The notes: generated by a model from the sequence alone, not told the origin. Numbered from the stretch's first letter, positions 14,395 to 26,732 are shown. The stretch: 64,000 bases of DNA from Piliocolobus tephrosceles (GCF_002776525.5 NC_045436.1:102769211-102833210); one strand, 5' to 3'. Numbers and translations are program-made.

Positions 14395-15559
14395 TGTGTC
14401 CAGAATTGGTGGGTTCTAGGTCCTGCTGACTTCAAGAATAAAGCCACAGACCCTTGCGGTGAGTGTTACAGTTCCTAAAAGATGGCACGTCTTAAAGATG
14501 GCGCATCTGGACTTGTTCCTTTTTCCCAGTGGGTTTGTGGTCTGGCTGGCTTCAGCAATGAAGCAGCAAACCTTTGGAATGAGAGCTACAGCTCACAAAC
14601 CCACTATGAACCCAAAGAGTAAGCAGTAGCAAGATTTGTTGCAAAGAACAAAACTTCCAAGGTCTTCAAAGTGACCAGAGCAAGTTGCCACTGCTGGCTC
14701 CTGTAGCCTGCTTTTATTCCCTTGTCTGACCCCACCACATCCTGCTGATTGGTTCATTTTACAGAGGGCTGATTGGTCTATTTTACAGAAGGCTGATTGG
14801 TCCATTTTGACAGAGTTGACTGGTCTGTTTTGACAGAGTGCTGATTGGCGAGTTTACAAACCTTGAGCTAGACACAGAGTGCTGATTGGTGCATTTACAA
14901 TCCTCTAGCTAGACATAAAAGTTTTTCAAGTCCCCACCCCACTCAGGAGTCCAGCTGGCTTCCCCTAGTGGATCCCCCACCCCGAGCACCTTGGGCATAG
15001 CAGCTCTGCAGTCCCGAGCCTGGACTCCTCAGGGCTTGGGTGGTTGGTGGGACCCAGCGCCACAGAGCAGGGGGCGGTGACTGTCAGGAAGGCTCTGGCT
15101 GCCCCGGAGCCCACGGGGGTGGGAGTGGGGCTCGGGGTCTTGGGGGCTTCAGCATGGCGGACTGCAGGTCCCAAGCACCTCAGGGAGGCAGCTGAGGCCC
15201 AGCGAGAATTCGAGAGTGGTGTGGGCCAGCCGGCAGTGCTGGGGGACCCAGTGTACCCTCCGCAGCTGCTGACCCGGGTGCTAAACCCCTCACTGCTGGG
15301 TGCCGGCTGGCCACTCGTAGGGTGGGCTGGCTGAGCCCGCGCCCACCCAAAACTAGCGCTGGCCCGGTTCTCGCCCGCAGCTCTTCTTCCACACCTAGTC
15401 ATAAGCAGAGGGAGCCGTCTCCGGCCTCGGCCAGCCCAGAGAGGGGCTCCAACAGTGCAGCCATGGGCTGAAGGGCTCCTCAAGCATGGCCAGAGTGGAC
15501 GCCAAGGCCGAGGAGTAGTTGAGAGCAAGCAAGGGCCTCCAGCACATTGTCACCTCTCA
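14395..15559 (-). mobile_element. Solo LTR12 (ERV9-family LTR), full length
   Basis: On the minus strand it begins TGAGAGGTGACAATGTGCTGG (15559 leftward) and ends near 14395 with AATTCTGGACACA. It has a GC-rich U3 (14940-15500), six repeats of the CCAAT-type motif CTGATTGG/TTGACTGG as seen on the plus strand (14745, 14769, 14793, 14816, 14841, 14882), then a TATA-like AATAAAAG (minus strand, near 14711-14718) and an R/U5 region with AATAAATC-like decay. There is no internal provirus, so it arose by LTR-LTR recombination. ERV9 LTRs are known to act as promoters and enhancers through NF-Y binding at these repeats. A transcript would run leftward. A 187-codon open frame inside it is due to GC content only. 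Confidence 0.93.
14745..14889 (-). promoter_or_regulatory. CCAAT-box array of the LTR12 enhancer
   Basis: Six spaced copies of the inverted CCAAT box (CTGATTGG on the plus strand, one changed to TTGACTGG) lie about 25-40 bases apart. In ERV9 LTRs this U3 array binds NF-Y and GATA-type factors. Five of six copies keep the core CCAAT, so binding potential is preserved. Activity is inferred. Confidence 0.75.
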
Positions 15560-15789
15560 CTAATTTGTCTCTTTGGCTCCACTGTTTCCACCTAGACTCT
15601 AGTCTGCACATGCCTCCTGCTCCAAGAGTGGTCCTGGTGTAAATCAGGCTCGCTCTCAGCACTTCATAACTTCCTTACATAAAGTTTGGGGAAGTCCTTA
15701 CCAAGCCTCCTGGCTACCCTATGGGCCTCGCTTCCTACTGTTCTCCCATCCATTGCTGGCCTTCTTGTTTGTTTGAGTACACTACACTC

Positions 15790-15975
15790 TGTCCCCTCTC
15801 AGCGTTCTTGTACTTGCTATTATCTTTGCCCTGAATACACAAACTTTTCTGCTTAAATGCTTATTTTGTGCCTGAAAACTTACATAGCAGGGACTTGTTC
15901 TTGCAGTTTTTCCAGTTCCTGGTGTAGCACCTGGCACATAGATGGCACTCTAAAGTTTGTAAATGGATAACGTCT
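15790..15975 (+). mobile_element. L2 LINE 3' fragment
   Basis: The order ...ACTTGTTCTTGCAG..., TGTAGCACCTGGCACATAGATGGCACTC, AAGTTTGTAAATGGA follows the plus-strand L2 3' end (TGCCTGGCACATAGTAGGTGCTC pattern). Confidence 0.65.
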
Positions 15976-17029
15976 GATGAAAACATCAAAGCTACTTTCT
16001 AGATTTATGGAGATTGCTCAGATAAATGAAGTCATGATAAAGGGTAAGGAGAGATTTTATGTTTCTCCAACACTTGTAATATTTAAGTGTTCTATAGAAA
16101 CTAGTGAGTACAAACTAGTCTATGAAGCTTCGGAATGTATGATGAGGTGATGTGTCTTATGAGAGATCGAAGATGAGAGCAAAGAGATTTGAAGGATTAA
16201 AAATTAATCAAAGAAGATAAATCAGGCCATTAATTCTTCAGAATTAATATGCATGTTAGTCACATATTTTACCGTTTTGCTTTTCAATTGTATGTGAAGC
16301 AAATTCTGTTATCTCTACACATGATTACCTAAGTTTTCTTTTTGTAAATGGTATTTAATTCTTTTAGAAAGTGAGCTTTCTACCTTTATCAAATGTAAGC
16401 TTAAAGGATAAAATGAAATTGAAGAGGAAAATATTTTATTCTCTAAGTTTCTGTGTTTTGAAGACATGTCTTGGCGTTTTAATTAGAATACCTTTGGTTA
16501 ATATTTCAGCTTGAAGTGATATAAAAGTACAGTAACTGTTTCACTGGTTCATACTTAGGTCATATTCTTCATAAAATTAATTGATTTGTTTTTGGCATTA
16601 AGATACTTCATGGAAAAATATAAAAGTAAAAACCAGGAAGGGAGTTTAGTTCATAAATTGTTTAGCTATCTGTGCATCCTATGCTAAATGGAAAAAGAAG
16701 AGTTCAAAGGGTAAATGAGTAGAACAGGTTACGTTCTACCCTTGACCATGGAAAGCTTGTTTAATGGGCAGACAGATCCTGACATAAACTTGGCCAACTC
16801 ACACAGCCTAGAGGCACCACTGAAGGGCTAAAGGATTTGCTGCTTGTGGGCTGCATGGTCTAGACTAAATACTCAGCACCTCTTAGAGAGAAGTTCACTG
16901 TAAAGAGCTTGGACTTTTCCAGTCTTGTAGCCACCAAAGGGAAGGGAAATAAAAGAACAAGTCTTTATGGAAAGGAAGCCTAATGTTTGCCAGAGATTAC
17001 ATTTGTTTTATTTGACATTCACTTACATA
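15976..17029. other. Unique stretch
   Basis: No supportable gene or repeat. AT-rich to about 16700, then a mixed-composition segment with no splice-framed coding frame. Confidence 0.5.
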
Positions 17030-17278
17030 GTTCTTACACTATGCAGAATGAGGATCTTCTAAGTGCTTAAAAATTTTTAACTCAATTTACTATTTGTACT
17101 AATTTTATGAGATATGTAGTTTCATTATCCTTATTCTACTGATGAGGAATAAGCACAGAGAGTTAAACAGCTCACTCAAGGTCACACAACAAGTCAAAAG
17201 TAGAAGAAGCAGTGATGTGAACCCAAGGATTTGTCTCTGGATCCCTGTTCTTAATACTATTCTCCACTGCCTGTCACA
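17030..17278 (-). mobile_element. MIR SINE
   Basis: CTACTGATGAGGAATAAGCACAGAGAG, TCAAGGTCACACAAC and TGAACCCAAGGATTTGTCTC appear in the order of antisense MIR (GATGAGGAAACTGAGGC ... AAGGTCACACAGC ... GAACCCAGG). Confidence 0.85.
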
Positions 17279-17499
17279 TTAAAGTAAAACATTGGTTCTC
17301 TGACACTACTGAGAAACAGAAAAACAGAGGTTCTCTAACATTAGTGAGCGGCAGAATCACCATGACAGGAATGTGAGGTGCAGGATGGGAATCAAAAGGA
17401 TCATACTCTCAAAGAAATCTATGACCATCTTTCAATAATAACCCAAAGACTATATACTGCCATAGTTGCTGGAAGTGAATACATTTATTCATAGTTTAG

Positions 17500-17690
17500 T
17501 TACACACCATGTGTTTATTGCGCTCCGACTTTATGCCAGGCACTGGGCTAGCGTCTAGGTGAACAAGCAGTCACAGCCCATATCCTCAAATGGTTTTAGG
17601 TCCACAGGTGAGAGAGCTGTTAAAGATAAACAGACACATAAAATAGATAATCACAATCTGTGATAAGGTCTGAGGGAAAACAATAGGGTA
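17500..17690 (-). mobile_element. L2 LINE 3' fragment
   Basis: GTTTATTGCGCTCCGACTTTATGCCAGGCACTGGGCTAGCG is the diverged antisense L2 3' motif, followed by the usual GATAAACAGACACATAAAATAG and GATAAGGTCTGAGG region. Confidence 0.75.
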
Positions 17691-17920
17691 CAATTAGAAT
17701 AATAAGTAAAAGCTTAATTTAACAAGTGGTGTGGCTGGCCAGGCAAGGGCGCTCTGAGCAGGTTCCAGGTAATCCTCAGATCTGAAGATTGAGTGTGGGA
17801 TCAATGCCAGGTCAGTGTGGGGTAAGGAGTTGTGCCTCTCCAAATCCACTTTCCACCTCCCTCCATTCGTCTCTCTGCTCGGAGGCTGACCTAAATGGAC
17901 TATAGCAGGTGATTGTATCT

Positions 17921-18131
17921 CAGTGGTCCTCACCTAGGGGTTGTTTTGCACCCCAGGGACATTTGACAGAATCTGGAGACATTTTTCATTGTCATAACTA
18001 GGAGGCATCTAGCTGGCAGAGACCGGGATGTTTCCTGCTAAACATTCTACAGTGCTCAGGATAGCTCTGTTCCAATACAAGGAATTATTGATTCCAAATG
18101 TCAATAGCGCCACTGTAGAGAAACCCTGAGG
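17921..18131 (+). mobile_element. MER5A hAT-Charlie transposon
   Basis: CAGTGGTCCTCACCTAGGGG, CCCCAGGGACATTTG, TCTGGAGACATTTTTCATTG, TGCTAAACATTCTACAGTG and GTCAATAGCGCC..GAGAAACCCTGA cover almost the whole MER5A unit with terminal inverted repeats (CAGTGGTCCTC at the left, GAGAAACCCTG at the right). Confidence 0.9.
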
Positions 18132-19810
18132 AGGGAGGAAAAACAATGTCAGGGGTTTTATTCCCACATTCCTTCCCCATAGAGTTAGCCTCAGTTGACT
18201 GCATCTCTTGCCTGAACGTGCCCCCTCCTCACAAAATGGATGACTCTTCTGGACTCACTCTATGTTGGGTCTAGGAGTGTTGATCACTATCCACTGTGAT
18301 TCCTCTATACCCACATGTTTGTAAACTGTCCCTGTGTAAATAAATGCACCTTGAATTATCCTTTTAAACTATGCCATCTGTTTCTTGTTGGGACCCTGAG
18401 TGATGCAAGTGTGTTCTGGCAGAAGACACAGCCTGTGTAAGGACTCCACGAGCGGAGCCAGGGGAGACAGGCTGCTCCTGCCAGAGACACCACATAAGTC
18501 AGAGAGGCAGGGACACGAATACCTTGGCTTCTTCCTTTTTTCTGCCTTCCAAGATCCTGCAGTGCCTTCCATTGGAAGAAGCCAGTTGAGAGACAGCTAA
18601 CATGAGTGTCTGAAAATGCAGGTCCCAGGAGTCAGTGAAGGGCAAGGATGGATCTGAGGGTAAACATGCCCGGGACCTGCACAGGGGGAGCAGCCAGGAG
18701 GTTACCTCAGCAGTCCATGGAGAGCCTGATGGTGGTTTGGATTAGGGTTGATGGAGCCAGAGAGAAGGCAAAAAAGTGTCTCCCATTGCCTTTGGGCATG
18801 TAGTTAGGGAAACACAAACTTCCATGTTACAAGGCCAGAAGGGTAGTGAAGAGGAGGCATGCATGTGTAAGGCCATCTGGAAACAGCAAACAGCTTCTTT
18901 CAGGCCTAAAGCAGTTACTAGGTTGGAATGTGGCCCCAGTACTGCCAGATCCTCAGAGATTTCAAGAGAAGACAGATCTCCAGATTCTTAAATGAAATCT
19001 TTCAATTGTTAAACAGTGACACTAATGAAAACACATGCTCTGTGAACTGAACTGGATTTGGCTCCTGACTCTAGAGTCTCGAACAATGAGTTGGCAACCT
19101 CAACCTACTGAGAGTTGTTACATATGAGGCATCTATTAGACAGTTTTTAGATCTGCTTTGGTCTCTCTGTCTCTCTTTTTCTTTTCTAAACGCGGGATGT
19201 ATGAACTGGATCCGTTTGTTTTTTTTTTTTTTTTTGCATTCTAACAAAAAATACAGAAACAAATTTTATTCTGGGAATGACAGAACCACAACTGTCACCC
19301 GTAAGTCAGGATTGAAAATATCTGGCTCATCAAAATAGCCACATTGTGCTCATTCTTCACTTTCACTATAAAAGAATGTTACAAATTTAAACATGCATAA
19401 TGTATTTATGATTAATAAAACATTGCTTTGCAGATTTTATACACTGGACTCTGTGAGAGTGTTTTGAGGAAAAGAAAAAAGAATTTTATTTAAATCATTG
19501 AAAGCAAGTAGACTAGATGAATGCCCTGAAGGTTGGTGATTGGAAAACTGATAACCAGAAGGCCTGAAGGCAGGGCTAAAATGGTCAGAAAAGCTTGTTT
19601 GTCAGTGGCAGTCCTTATCTATAATTGACCTATTCACTGTGTTAAGACTTGTGCAAAGGCAGAATTTAGGGCTTAATTACTCCAAGCAAAGTCAACAAAT
19701 AATTGTGAAACTGTGTCTCCAGAGGACATCGATGCCAGGGAAATCAGACCTACAAAGAGGGATGCAACTGTAAACCTGGAGACCATAGTCCAACATATGA
19801 CAGAGGCTGA
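18132..19810. other. Unique or unclassified stretch
   Basis: No gene supported. 18156-18420 resembles an old repeat tail (TAAATAAATGCACC, then CATCTGTTTCTTGTTGGGACCCTGAGTGATGC), but I cannot name it. A T-run is at 19218-19234. Confidence 0.4.
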
Positions 19811-20612
<802 letters not shown>

Positions 20613-20879
20613 GAAAGGAAGTTAAGTAACAATAAGAAACCCCCCAAAGCTCCAATTCCCAGTGAATCAAATTGTTTTCCTGTTTTTGTGTTTCCTTTTA
20701 GGCATTATTCACATGCAAAATGATTTCTACAATATAGAAATGCTGGTAGTAAAGTTGTGATGCACACAGATGGATATGGATGTTTCATCCCTTTCAGACC
20801 TTAAAGTAGTAATGATCCTGCTAGGCCAGGCCTCAAGGAGGTTTTATCAGGCTGCAGAATAAAGTTCCACATCCTTAAC

Positions 20880-21320
20880 ATGGGAAATAAACAATAATTA
20901 GTTTCTCACTTTCCCATGAAGCCTTAGCTCTCACCACACATGCACTGCTGCTCTTGAAGCCCTGTGCTTTTGTGCTGTGACCATACTTACCTACATTTCC
21001 TCACTTTACCCCACCAGACTATTCCATGCTCCCTTGAGCATATGCTGCCACTTCCTTATGGAAAGTTCTTTTAGGCCTACATTTCAATTCTTCCATGAAG
21101 CCTTTCCCACCCGCAGGTAGAACTGTTTCCTCCTTATTTCTCTTTACAGTTTGTATATTGCCTGTGGCAATTCACAGAACATGTTTAAAGCCTACCCTAG
21201 TCTTCTTGAGGGCTGGGTCCATGAGGGATTTATGTGACTGTCTCCTGTGCCTATCCCAAGGCCTATCCAGTGCCAGGTACAAAAGCAGTACCAGATAACT
21301 GTTCAGTGACTGAATGATAT
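20880..21320 (+). mobile_element. L2 LINE 3' portion
   Basis: It contains TTCCATGAAGCCTTTCCCACC, a pyrimidine-rich mid part, CTTGAGGGCTGGGTCCATGAGG, CAGTGCCAGGTACAAAAGCAG and TGTTCAGTGACTGAATGA, which is the plus-strand L2 3' order. Confidence 0.75.
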
Positions 21321-21374
21321 CTTTGCTTTGTAGAATTTTCAAGGATGTCAGAGCAAATTTGAAAGATTGTTGCA

Positions 21375-21885
21375 TTCAATCATTCACCAAATTTTTACAT
21401 AATATACTCCTATTACATGTCAGGCATTTGCCCAGGTGCTGAAGATCCACTGATAAACAAAACATCATCCTCATCCTCACACATTTTAGAGGGGGAGACA
21501 GAAAATGAACACATCAACATTTAATATGTTAGAAAAGAGTAATTGCTGTGAAGAAAAACAGCCAGTGAGTAAGGGATAGAGGTGATGTGGGGTACTATTT
21601 TACACAGGCTTGTCAAAAAGTCCTCTCTAGAGTTCAGTGAGTTCCCAATGAACTGAAGTGTGAATAACGCACACATTAAGGAAGAGAATTGCAGACAGGA
21701 GAAACAGCAAGTGCAAAATGCACGAGGTGGAAGCATTCTTGACTTGTCTGAGAAACTATAAAGAGGCCAGTGAGGGAGAGAAAGGTAGGGAATGAATGAG
21801 GTCAGAGAAGGAGCTAGGAATTGGATCATGTGGGGCCTGGCAGGCTATGATAAGGAATTTGCATTTTATTCCCAGTGTGTTGTCA
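21375..21885 (-). mobile_element. L2 LINE 3' portion, opposite orientation
   Basis: Antisense L2: CATTCACCAAATTTTTACATAATATACTCCTATTACATGTCAGGCA, then GATAAACAAAACATC, GTGAAGAAAAACAGCC, AAAAAGTCCTCTCTAGAG, GAAACAGCAAGTGC, GAGGTCAGAGAAGGAGC, ATCATGTGGGGCCTGG. About 500 bases, the longest L2 in the left half. Together with 20880-21320 it forms two L2 pieces facing each other. Confidence 0.85.
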
Positions 21886-21941
21886 GCTATTGTGGGATAT
21901 TACATAGGGAAGAGACGTGAGGTAGTATAAGTTATCACATG

Positions 21942-21946
21942 GCTGC
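21942..21946. repeat. Target duplication GCTGC, left copy, of MLT2
   Basis: GCTGC is repeated at 22494-22498, exactly outside the MLT2 LTR. Five bases is the ERVL duplication length. Confidence 0.8.
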
Positions 21947-22333
21947 TGTGATGGTTACTACTAACAATCAACTTGATTGGATTGAAGGATACAAAGTATT
22001 GATCCTGGGTGTGTCTGTGAGGGTATTGCCAAAGGAGATTAAGATTTGAGTCAGTGGACTGGAAGGCAGACCCACTCTTAATCTGGGTGGGCACAATCTA
22101 ATCAGCTGCCAGAGCAGCTAGAATATAAGCAGGCAGAAAAATGTGAAAGGAGAGACTGGCCTAGCCTTCCAGCCTACATCTTTCTTTCCTGCTGGATGCT
22201 TCCTGCTCCCCAAACATTGGACTCCAAGTTCTTCAGTTTTGGAACTCGGACTGGCTGTCCTTCCTCCTCAGCCTGCAGATGGCCTATTGTGGGACCTTGT
22301 GATTATGTGAGTTAATACTTAATAAACTCCCCT

Positions 22334-22334
<1 letters not shown>

Positions 22335-22381
<47 letters not shown>

Positions 22382-22391
22382 NNNNNNNNNN

Positions 22392-22443
<52 letters not shown>

Positions 22444-22457
22444 AATCATCTATCTAT
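22335..22457. repeat. (TATC)n tetranucleotide microsatellite with assembly gap
   Basis: Uninterrupted TATC units on both sides of ten N (22382-22391), with one CAATCATC change near 22443. The repeat grew from the short pyrimidine/TATA tract that MLT2 LTRs carry before their 3' end. True length is unknown because the assembly breaks inside it. Confidence 0.95.
22382..22391. other. Assembly gap (10 N)
   Basis: Ten unresolved bases within the microsatellite; probably a placeholder and not a measured length. Confidence 0.98.
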
Positions 22458-22599
22458 TCCATTAGTTCTGTCCCTCTAGAGAACCCTAATACAGCTGCTC
22501 TGAGAATAGATATAGAGGAGGAAGGGTAGAAGCTGACAGACTTAAAAATGTTTATTCCTAATATTGTTCATACTTGACTGCTTTAGTGATTCACCGATT

Positions 22600-22725
22600 C
22601 ATTCAGTATTCTTTGATTCAACAAAAATGTATTGAAGTTTTACTATGAACTATTCTAGGTGTGGTGGATATAGACATAAATAGAAAGGTTCCTGCTCTCA
22701 TGAAACTTACACTCTAATGAGGGAG
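22600..22725 (-). mobile_element. L2 LINE 3' fragment
   Basis: TTCATTCAGTATTCTTTGATTCAACAAAAATGTATTGAAG, then TTCTAGGTGTGGTGGATATAG, GGTTCCTGCTCTCATGAAACTTACA follow antisense L2. Confidence 0.85.
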
Positions 22726-24219
22726 ATATTCCCCACTCCAAGTAGGATTTGAGATTATCCAGCCCTTTTGGCTCTTTTCCTCCTTCACCAAGGCCTGCAG
22801 CTGGACTGGGAAACTCCTGACTGCAGAGGAACAGCAAAAGTGCCATTATCATTGCCAGGTCAGCTTCTCTGCAGGACTTGGGAGAATCATGAGAATCACC
22901 TTTTCTTCTGGAAGTCCAGGTCTTCTGGTAGTTGGGCAATAGAGCTCTACTGGAAGCTGCTACAGCTGTGGCCACCTGTCCTCAGAGATTCCTGCAAAAG
23001 AATTGCCTTAAACCGCAGAGAATCTGGATGTCTCTTACATCAGAGAGCTAGTGTTAATCTGATGAGACAATGACAGTCTTAAGAAGTGGCAAGACTTCAT
23101 GAAAGACTTCTTTAATCTCCTTAAGATAGCGACCTCGCAGGGAATGACTGGCTGCTGTAGAATTTGGATGAGCCCGAGGGCTTTACTTATGAATGACATG
23201 TTGCACACTCAGCCTTGGAAATGGCTGCCTGCTTATAAAGCCATTGCGCTTCACACTGACTCTGATGGGCTTACTCTGCAGTAGAGATGCCCAACAAGGG
23301 CCAGGAGGGATCCATTGGGAGACTTCCCCACAAGGGTTTGTCTTCTGTGGTTGCAAAATTCAGACTGGAATAAATTTCTCTTTAGTGGTTTCATATAGGA
23401 ATGTAGAAATAGGTTAAATTGAATTTGAATTATTTTCTTTATTTTCAAAAGACGTGGCAGAATGTGTTCTTCTTCAAAATATTTATTTAAGAGACTCGAT
23501 TTAGCTTTGGGAAAGTGAATGGTTGTTTCTCATATCTAATGCTAGAAAAACTTAGGCAACTATCATAGAATGGATATGATTAATTATAAACATCTTTAAT
23601 AAATATGATTTCTTCCCATTTTTCTAGCAAGCACAACTATCAGGGAGGATGTTATGTCTGAGACGTGATTTCAGCAAGCTCTCAGTCTAAGCGGAGGCTA
23701 TAACCTTTATTCAACAACCAACTTAAATGTGTTATTTTGACGTAAATTTTGAACCATCTATAATTCACAGTTTCTTTCTTGTGATGTCTTAATATAGTGA
23801 ATTGGAGTCTCCAGATTTTAGGAAACTTTTTATGGGCTTTACAGTGTTTACTCAGTCTTTGGCCTTCATTTCATAATGTCTACATTTCCATCTATTAAAA
23901 ATCAGAATCACCAGCATGTTATTCACTTAGCTAAAATAAGGACTTACTTAGGCTTGCTATGTTTTGTTTTTGTTGTTCTGGAGTATATTCTGACAAGCTT
24001 TTAAGTGGGGAGAAGAAAAGGTAAGTGCTGTTTATTATTTAGTAGTATCTTACTAAACTCAAAGATAAGCCTTAAGATGATCTCATAAGGGGAAAAATGG
24101 AATAACTTCCTTTATGTTAGAAGCAAGTGATGTTATTGAATGATTGCTGAAGTTTGAGTTGGCATATCTCAATTTTTCCTACAAACTGAGTGTGAATAAT
24201 ATTTAATGGTAGAATGGGA
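22726..24219. other. Unique stretch
   Basis: No repeat I can name. Overlapping open frames at 22655-22975 (minus) and 22768-23073 (plus) are of similar length on both strands, which argues against either being coding. Confidence 0.5.
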
Positions 24220-24224
24220 TAATA

Positions 24225-24300
24225 CCCAGAATAGGTAAATAAATGTTAAAGACCATAGCACAATGCTTGGCACCCAGTAGACACTCAGTTATTTAGTGTT
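24225..24300 (+). mobile_element. MIR or L2 3' tail
   Basis: GTTAAAGACCATAGCACAATGCTTGGCACCCAGTAGACACTCAG follows the shared MIR/L2 3' pattern (GTGCCTGGCACATAGTAGGCACTCA). Too short to decide between the two. Confidence 0.6.
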
Positions 24301-24486
24301 AAACTTGTGGAACTGAGAGAATTAATTTGTCATGTCCACTTCATTAGAATAACAATGAGTTCACAGAGTTCATTACAGAAAGTTGTATGAGGTTCACACA
24401 TAAGGGAAGGAGGTACTTGCTTTATTGATTGAGAGAGTGTTTTCTATTGGACTGCTATATTTATTGGAAACAGAATCTTCTTTCCA

Positions 24487-24781
24487 TTTAATTTTTTTTA
24501 GAGTGAACCTCACTCTGTCACCCCCGCTGGAGTGCAGTGGAATGCTCATGGCTCACTACAGCCTTGACCTCCTGGGCTCAAGTGATTCTCTCATCCCTAC
24601 CTCCCAAGTAGCTGAGACCACAGGTGCATGCCACCATGCCCAGTTAATATTTGTATTTTTTGTAGAGATGAGGTTTTGTCATGTTGTCCAGACTTGTCTT
24701 GTACTCCCGGGCTCAAGCTATCTGCCCACCTTGGCACCCCAAAGTGCTGGGATTACAGGTGTGAGCCACTGCACCTGGCCC
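24487..24781 (-). mobile_element. AluJ-like SINE
   Basis: Reverse Alu, strongly diverged (CACTCTGTCACCCCCGCTGG, AGCCTTGACCTCCTGGGCTC, AGCTGAGACCACAGGTGCATG, ending GAGCCACTGCACCTGGCC). AGCCTTGACCTCCTGGGCTC is typical of AluJ. Confidence 0.93.
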
Positions 24782-25009
24782 TTCATTTAATTTTGATAAG
24801 TTTTGGTGGTTCACTTTTGGTTTGTCTATCCCAAATTCATCACTGCAAGCTGTTGCAAGTTCTTGGTGTTACTTGTGGTAGTGAGTAACCTGACTCATTT
24901 TTCTATTTGTGTTGTAGATCTTTGGTTAACAATCGCTTCATTACCACTGGCTGGTTCCTTTTGTATTCCTAGACATTTCTCACAAAATATATTGCTGACT
25001 ATGATATGT

Positions 25010-25035
25010 GTGTGTATGTGTGTGTGTGCATGTAT
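25010..25035. repeat. (TG)n short microsatellite
   Basis: TGTGTGTGTATGTGTGTGTGTGCATG, interrupted. Confidence 0.8.
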
Positions 25036-25164
25036 TTCTGAGCACTCTGATCACCCCAGACAGAAATAATCTCTTTTTTCCAAGTGTTCATTGCTTTATT
25101 CTGATCACCATAATGATTTAGCAATTTAAAAAAACCCTCGCATTATGATCATTCATGTCTGTGT

Positions 25165-25270
25165 CTAAAAATCATTGAGCTCCACGAAAGAGCAGAAGCA
25201 ATATCTGAACACATTTTTGTCTTGATCATGTAGAGCAGATGAATTCAATGAATATTTGATGACTGGATGA
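25165..25270 (+). mobile_element. L2 LINE 3' fragment
   Basis: TGAGCTCCACGAAAGAGCAG, TTTTTGTCTTGATCATGTAGAGCAG and TCAATGAATATTTGATGACTGGATGAA follow the plus-strand L2 3' end. Confidence 0.65.
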
Positions 25271-25996
25271 ACACATGTGTTTGTTTGTGTATGTACGCAT
25301 GCATTCATAATATCGTTGTATTTCATTTCTATAGATGACGTCTTCAATCAATGTGTACATCAGTAGTTGAAAAGACTACTACCAATATTCCTTCTACATT
25401 GTGTATATGAATTGGGTTTTCAGTTTAGGGACTGTAGCTATTTGAAGAGACTGAGAATTTGTCTCTTAAATTCACAGTTGGCCTAAAAAGCCTGTGCTCA
25501 AAAAAGTGCAGTCATATTCCTTATAGCGGAACATCAGGTGTTCTATTAGCTGATGTTTCTAGCAGTTCACAGTCATGTCATATTTTTAAAAAGCTGTGTA
25601 TGCCACATCCTTGAAGGGCTTCTTCTGCCTTTTCTTTTTGGGGATTTCTCTGCTTCAGCTTACAAGGTCATAGCTGCTCTGACTGCCAATTTTCCACAGG
25701 ACAATAATGATTGGATAGTCATTTAGTGCTCCCGTTCTGAGTGTGTGCAAAGACCTTCTAATGAGGGATACATCTTTTTTATTTTTTACTCTTTATTATG
25801 CTTCAAGTTCTGGGATGCATGTGCAGAATGTGCAGATTTGTTATATAGGTATACATGTGCCATGGAGGTTTGCTGCACCCATCAACCCATCATCTGCATT
25901 AGGTATTTCTCTCAATGCTCTCTCTCCCCAGCCCCCGACCCCTAACAGGCCCTGGTGTGTGATGTTCTCCTCCCTGTGTCCATGTATTCTCATTGT

Positions 25997-26732
25997 TCAA
26001 CTCCCACTTATGGGTGAGAACATGCTGTGTTTGGTTTTCTGTTCCTGTGTTAGTTTGCTGAGAATGATGGTTTTCAGCTTCATCCATGTCCCTGCAAAGG
26101 ACATGAGCTCATCCTTTTTTATGGCTGCATAGTATTCCATGGTGTGTATGTGCCACATTTTCTTTATCCAGTCTATTATTGATGGGCATTTGCGTTGGTT
26201 CCAAGTCTTTGCTATTGTGAATAGTGCTGCAATAAACATACGTGTGCATGTGTCTTTATAGTAGAATGATTTATAATCCTTTGGATATATACTCAATAAT
26301 GGGATTGCTGGGTCAAATGGTATTTCTGGTTCTAGATCCTTGAGGAATTGCCACACTGCCTTCCACAATGGTTGAACTAATTTACACTCCCATCAACAGT
26401 GTAAAAGCATTCCTATTTCTCCACATCCTCTCCAGCATCTGTTGTTTCTTGACTTTTTAATGATCACCATTCTAAGTGGCTTGAGACAGTATCTCATTGT
26501 GGTTTTGATCTGCATTTCTCTAATGACCAGTGATGATGAGCTTTTTATCATATGTTTGTTGGCTGCATAAATGTGTTTTGAGAAGTGTCTTTTCATATCT
26601 TTCACCCAATTTTTGATGGGGTTGTTTTTTCTTGTAAATTTGTTTAAGTTCCTTGTAGATTCTGGATATTAGTCCTTTGTCAGATGGATAGATTGCAAAA
26701 ATTGTCTCCCATTCTGTAGGTTGCCTGTTCAT
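25997..26732 (-). pseudogene. L1 ORF2 C-terminal region, broken
   Basis: Three overlapping open pieces (26520-26732, 26393-26605 and 25997-26368) carry the L1 ORF2 C-terminus in order: [19 protein letters not shown], then [15 protein letters not shown] and [14 protein letters not shown], then [51 protein letters not shown] and a GS end. The changes of frame between pieces show frameshift mutations. This part of ORF2 includes the cysteine-rich segment needed for retrotransposition, here with its cysteines partly kept. Confidence 0.9.

Larger units (their letters stand above)
21947..22493 (+). mobile_element. Solo MLT2-type LTR (ERVL)
   Basis: It starts TGTGATGGTTACTACTAAC (consensus TGTGGTGGTTAATTTT), followed by CAACTTGATTGG, CTGGGTGTGTCTGTGAGGGT, AATCTGGGTGGGCACAATC, CCAGAGCAGCTAGAATATAAG, GCCTGCAGATGGCC, GTGAGTTAATACTTAATAAAC and ends TTAGTTCTGTCCCTCTAGAG..ACCCTAATACA. 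Its 3' part holds the expanded TATC repeat and the N gap. Solo LTR with a perfect five-base duplication. Confidence 0.92.

Noticed and set aside
14965..15528. 187-codon open frame on the minus strand, the longest in the window
   Set aside because: It lies wholly inside the U3 of the LTR12 and overlaps open frames on the other strand. High GC and lack of stop-rich words explain the length. No retroviral or host domain is present.
20880..21885. Two oppositely oriented L2 pieces, considered as one inverted repeat
   Set aside because: They come from overlapping regions of L2 but are diverged and do not form a continuous palindrome by eye. Two independent insertions are simpler.
24425..24790. 121-codon open frame
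   Set aside because: It is the common antisense reading of an AluJ. No gene context.
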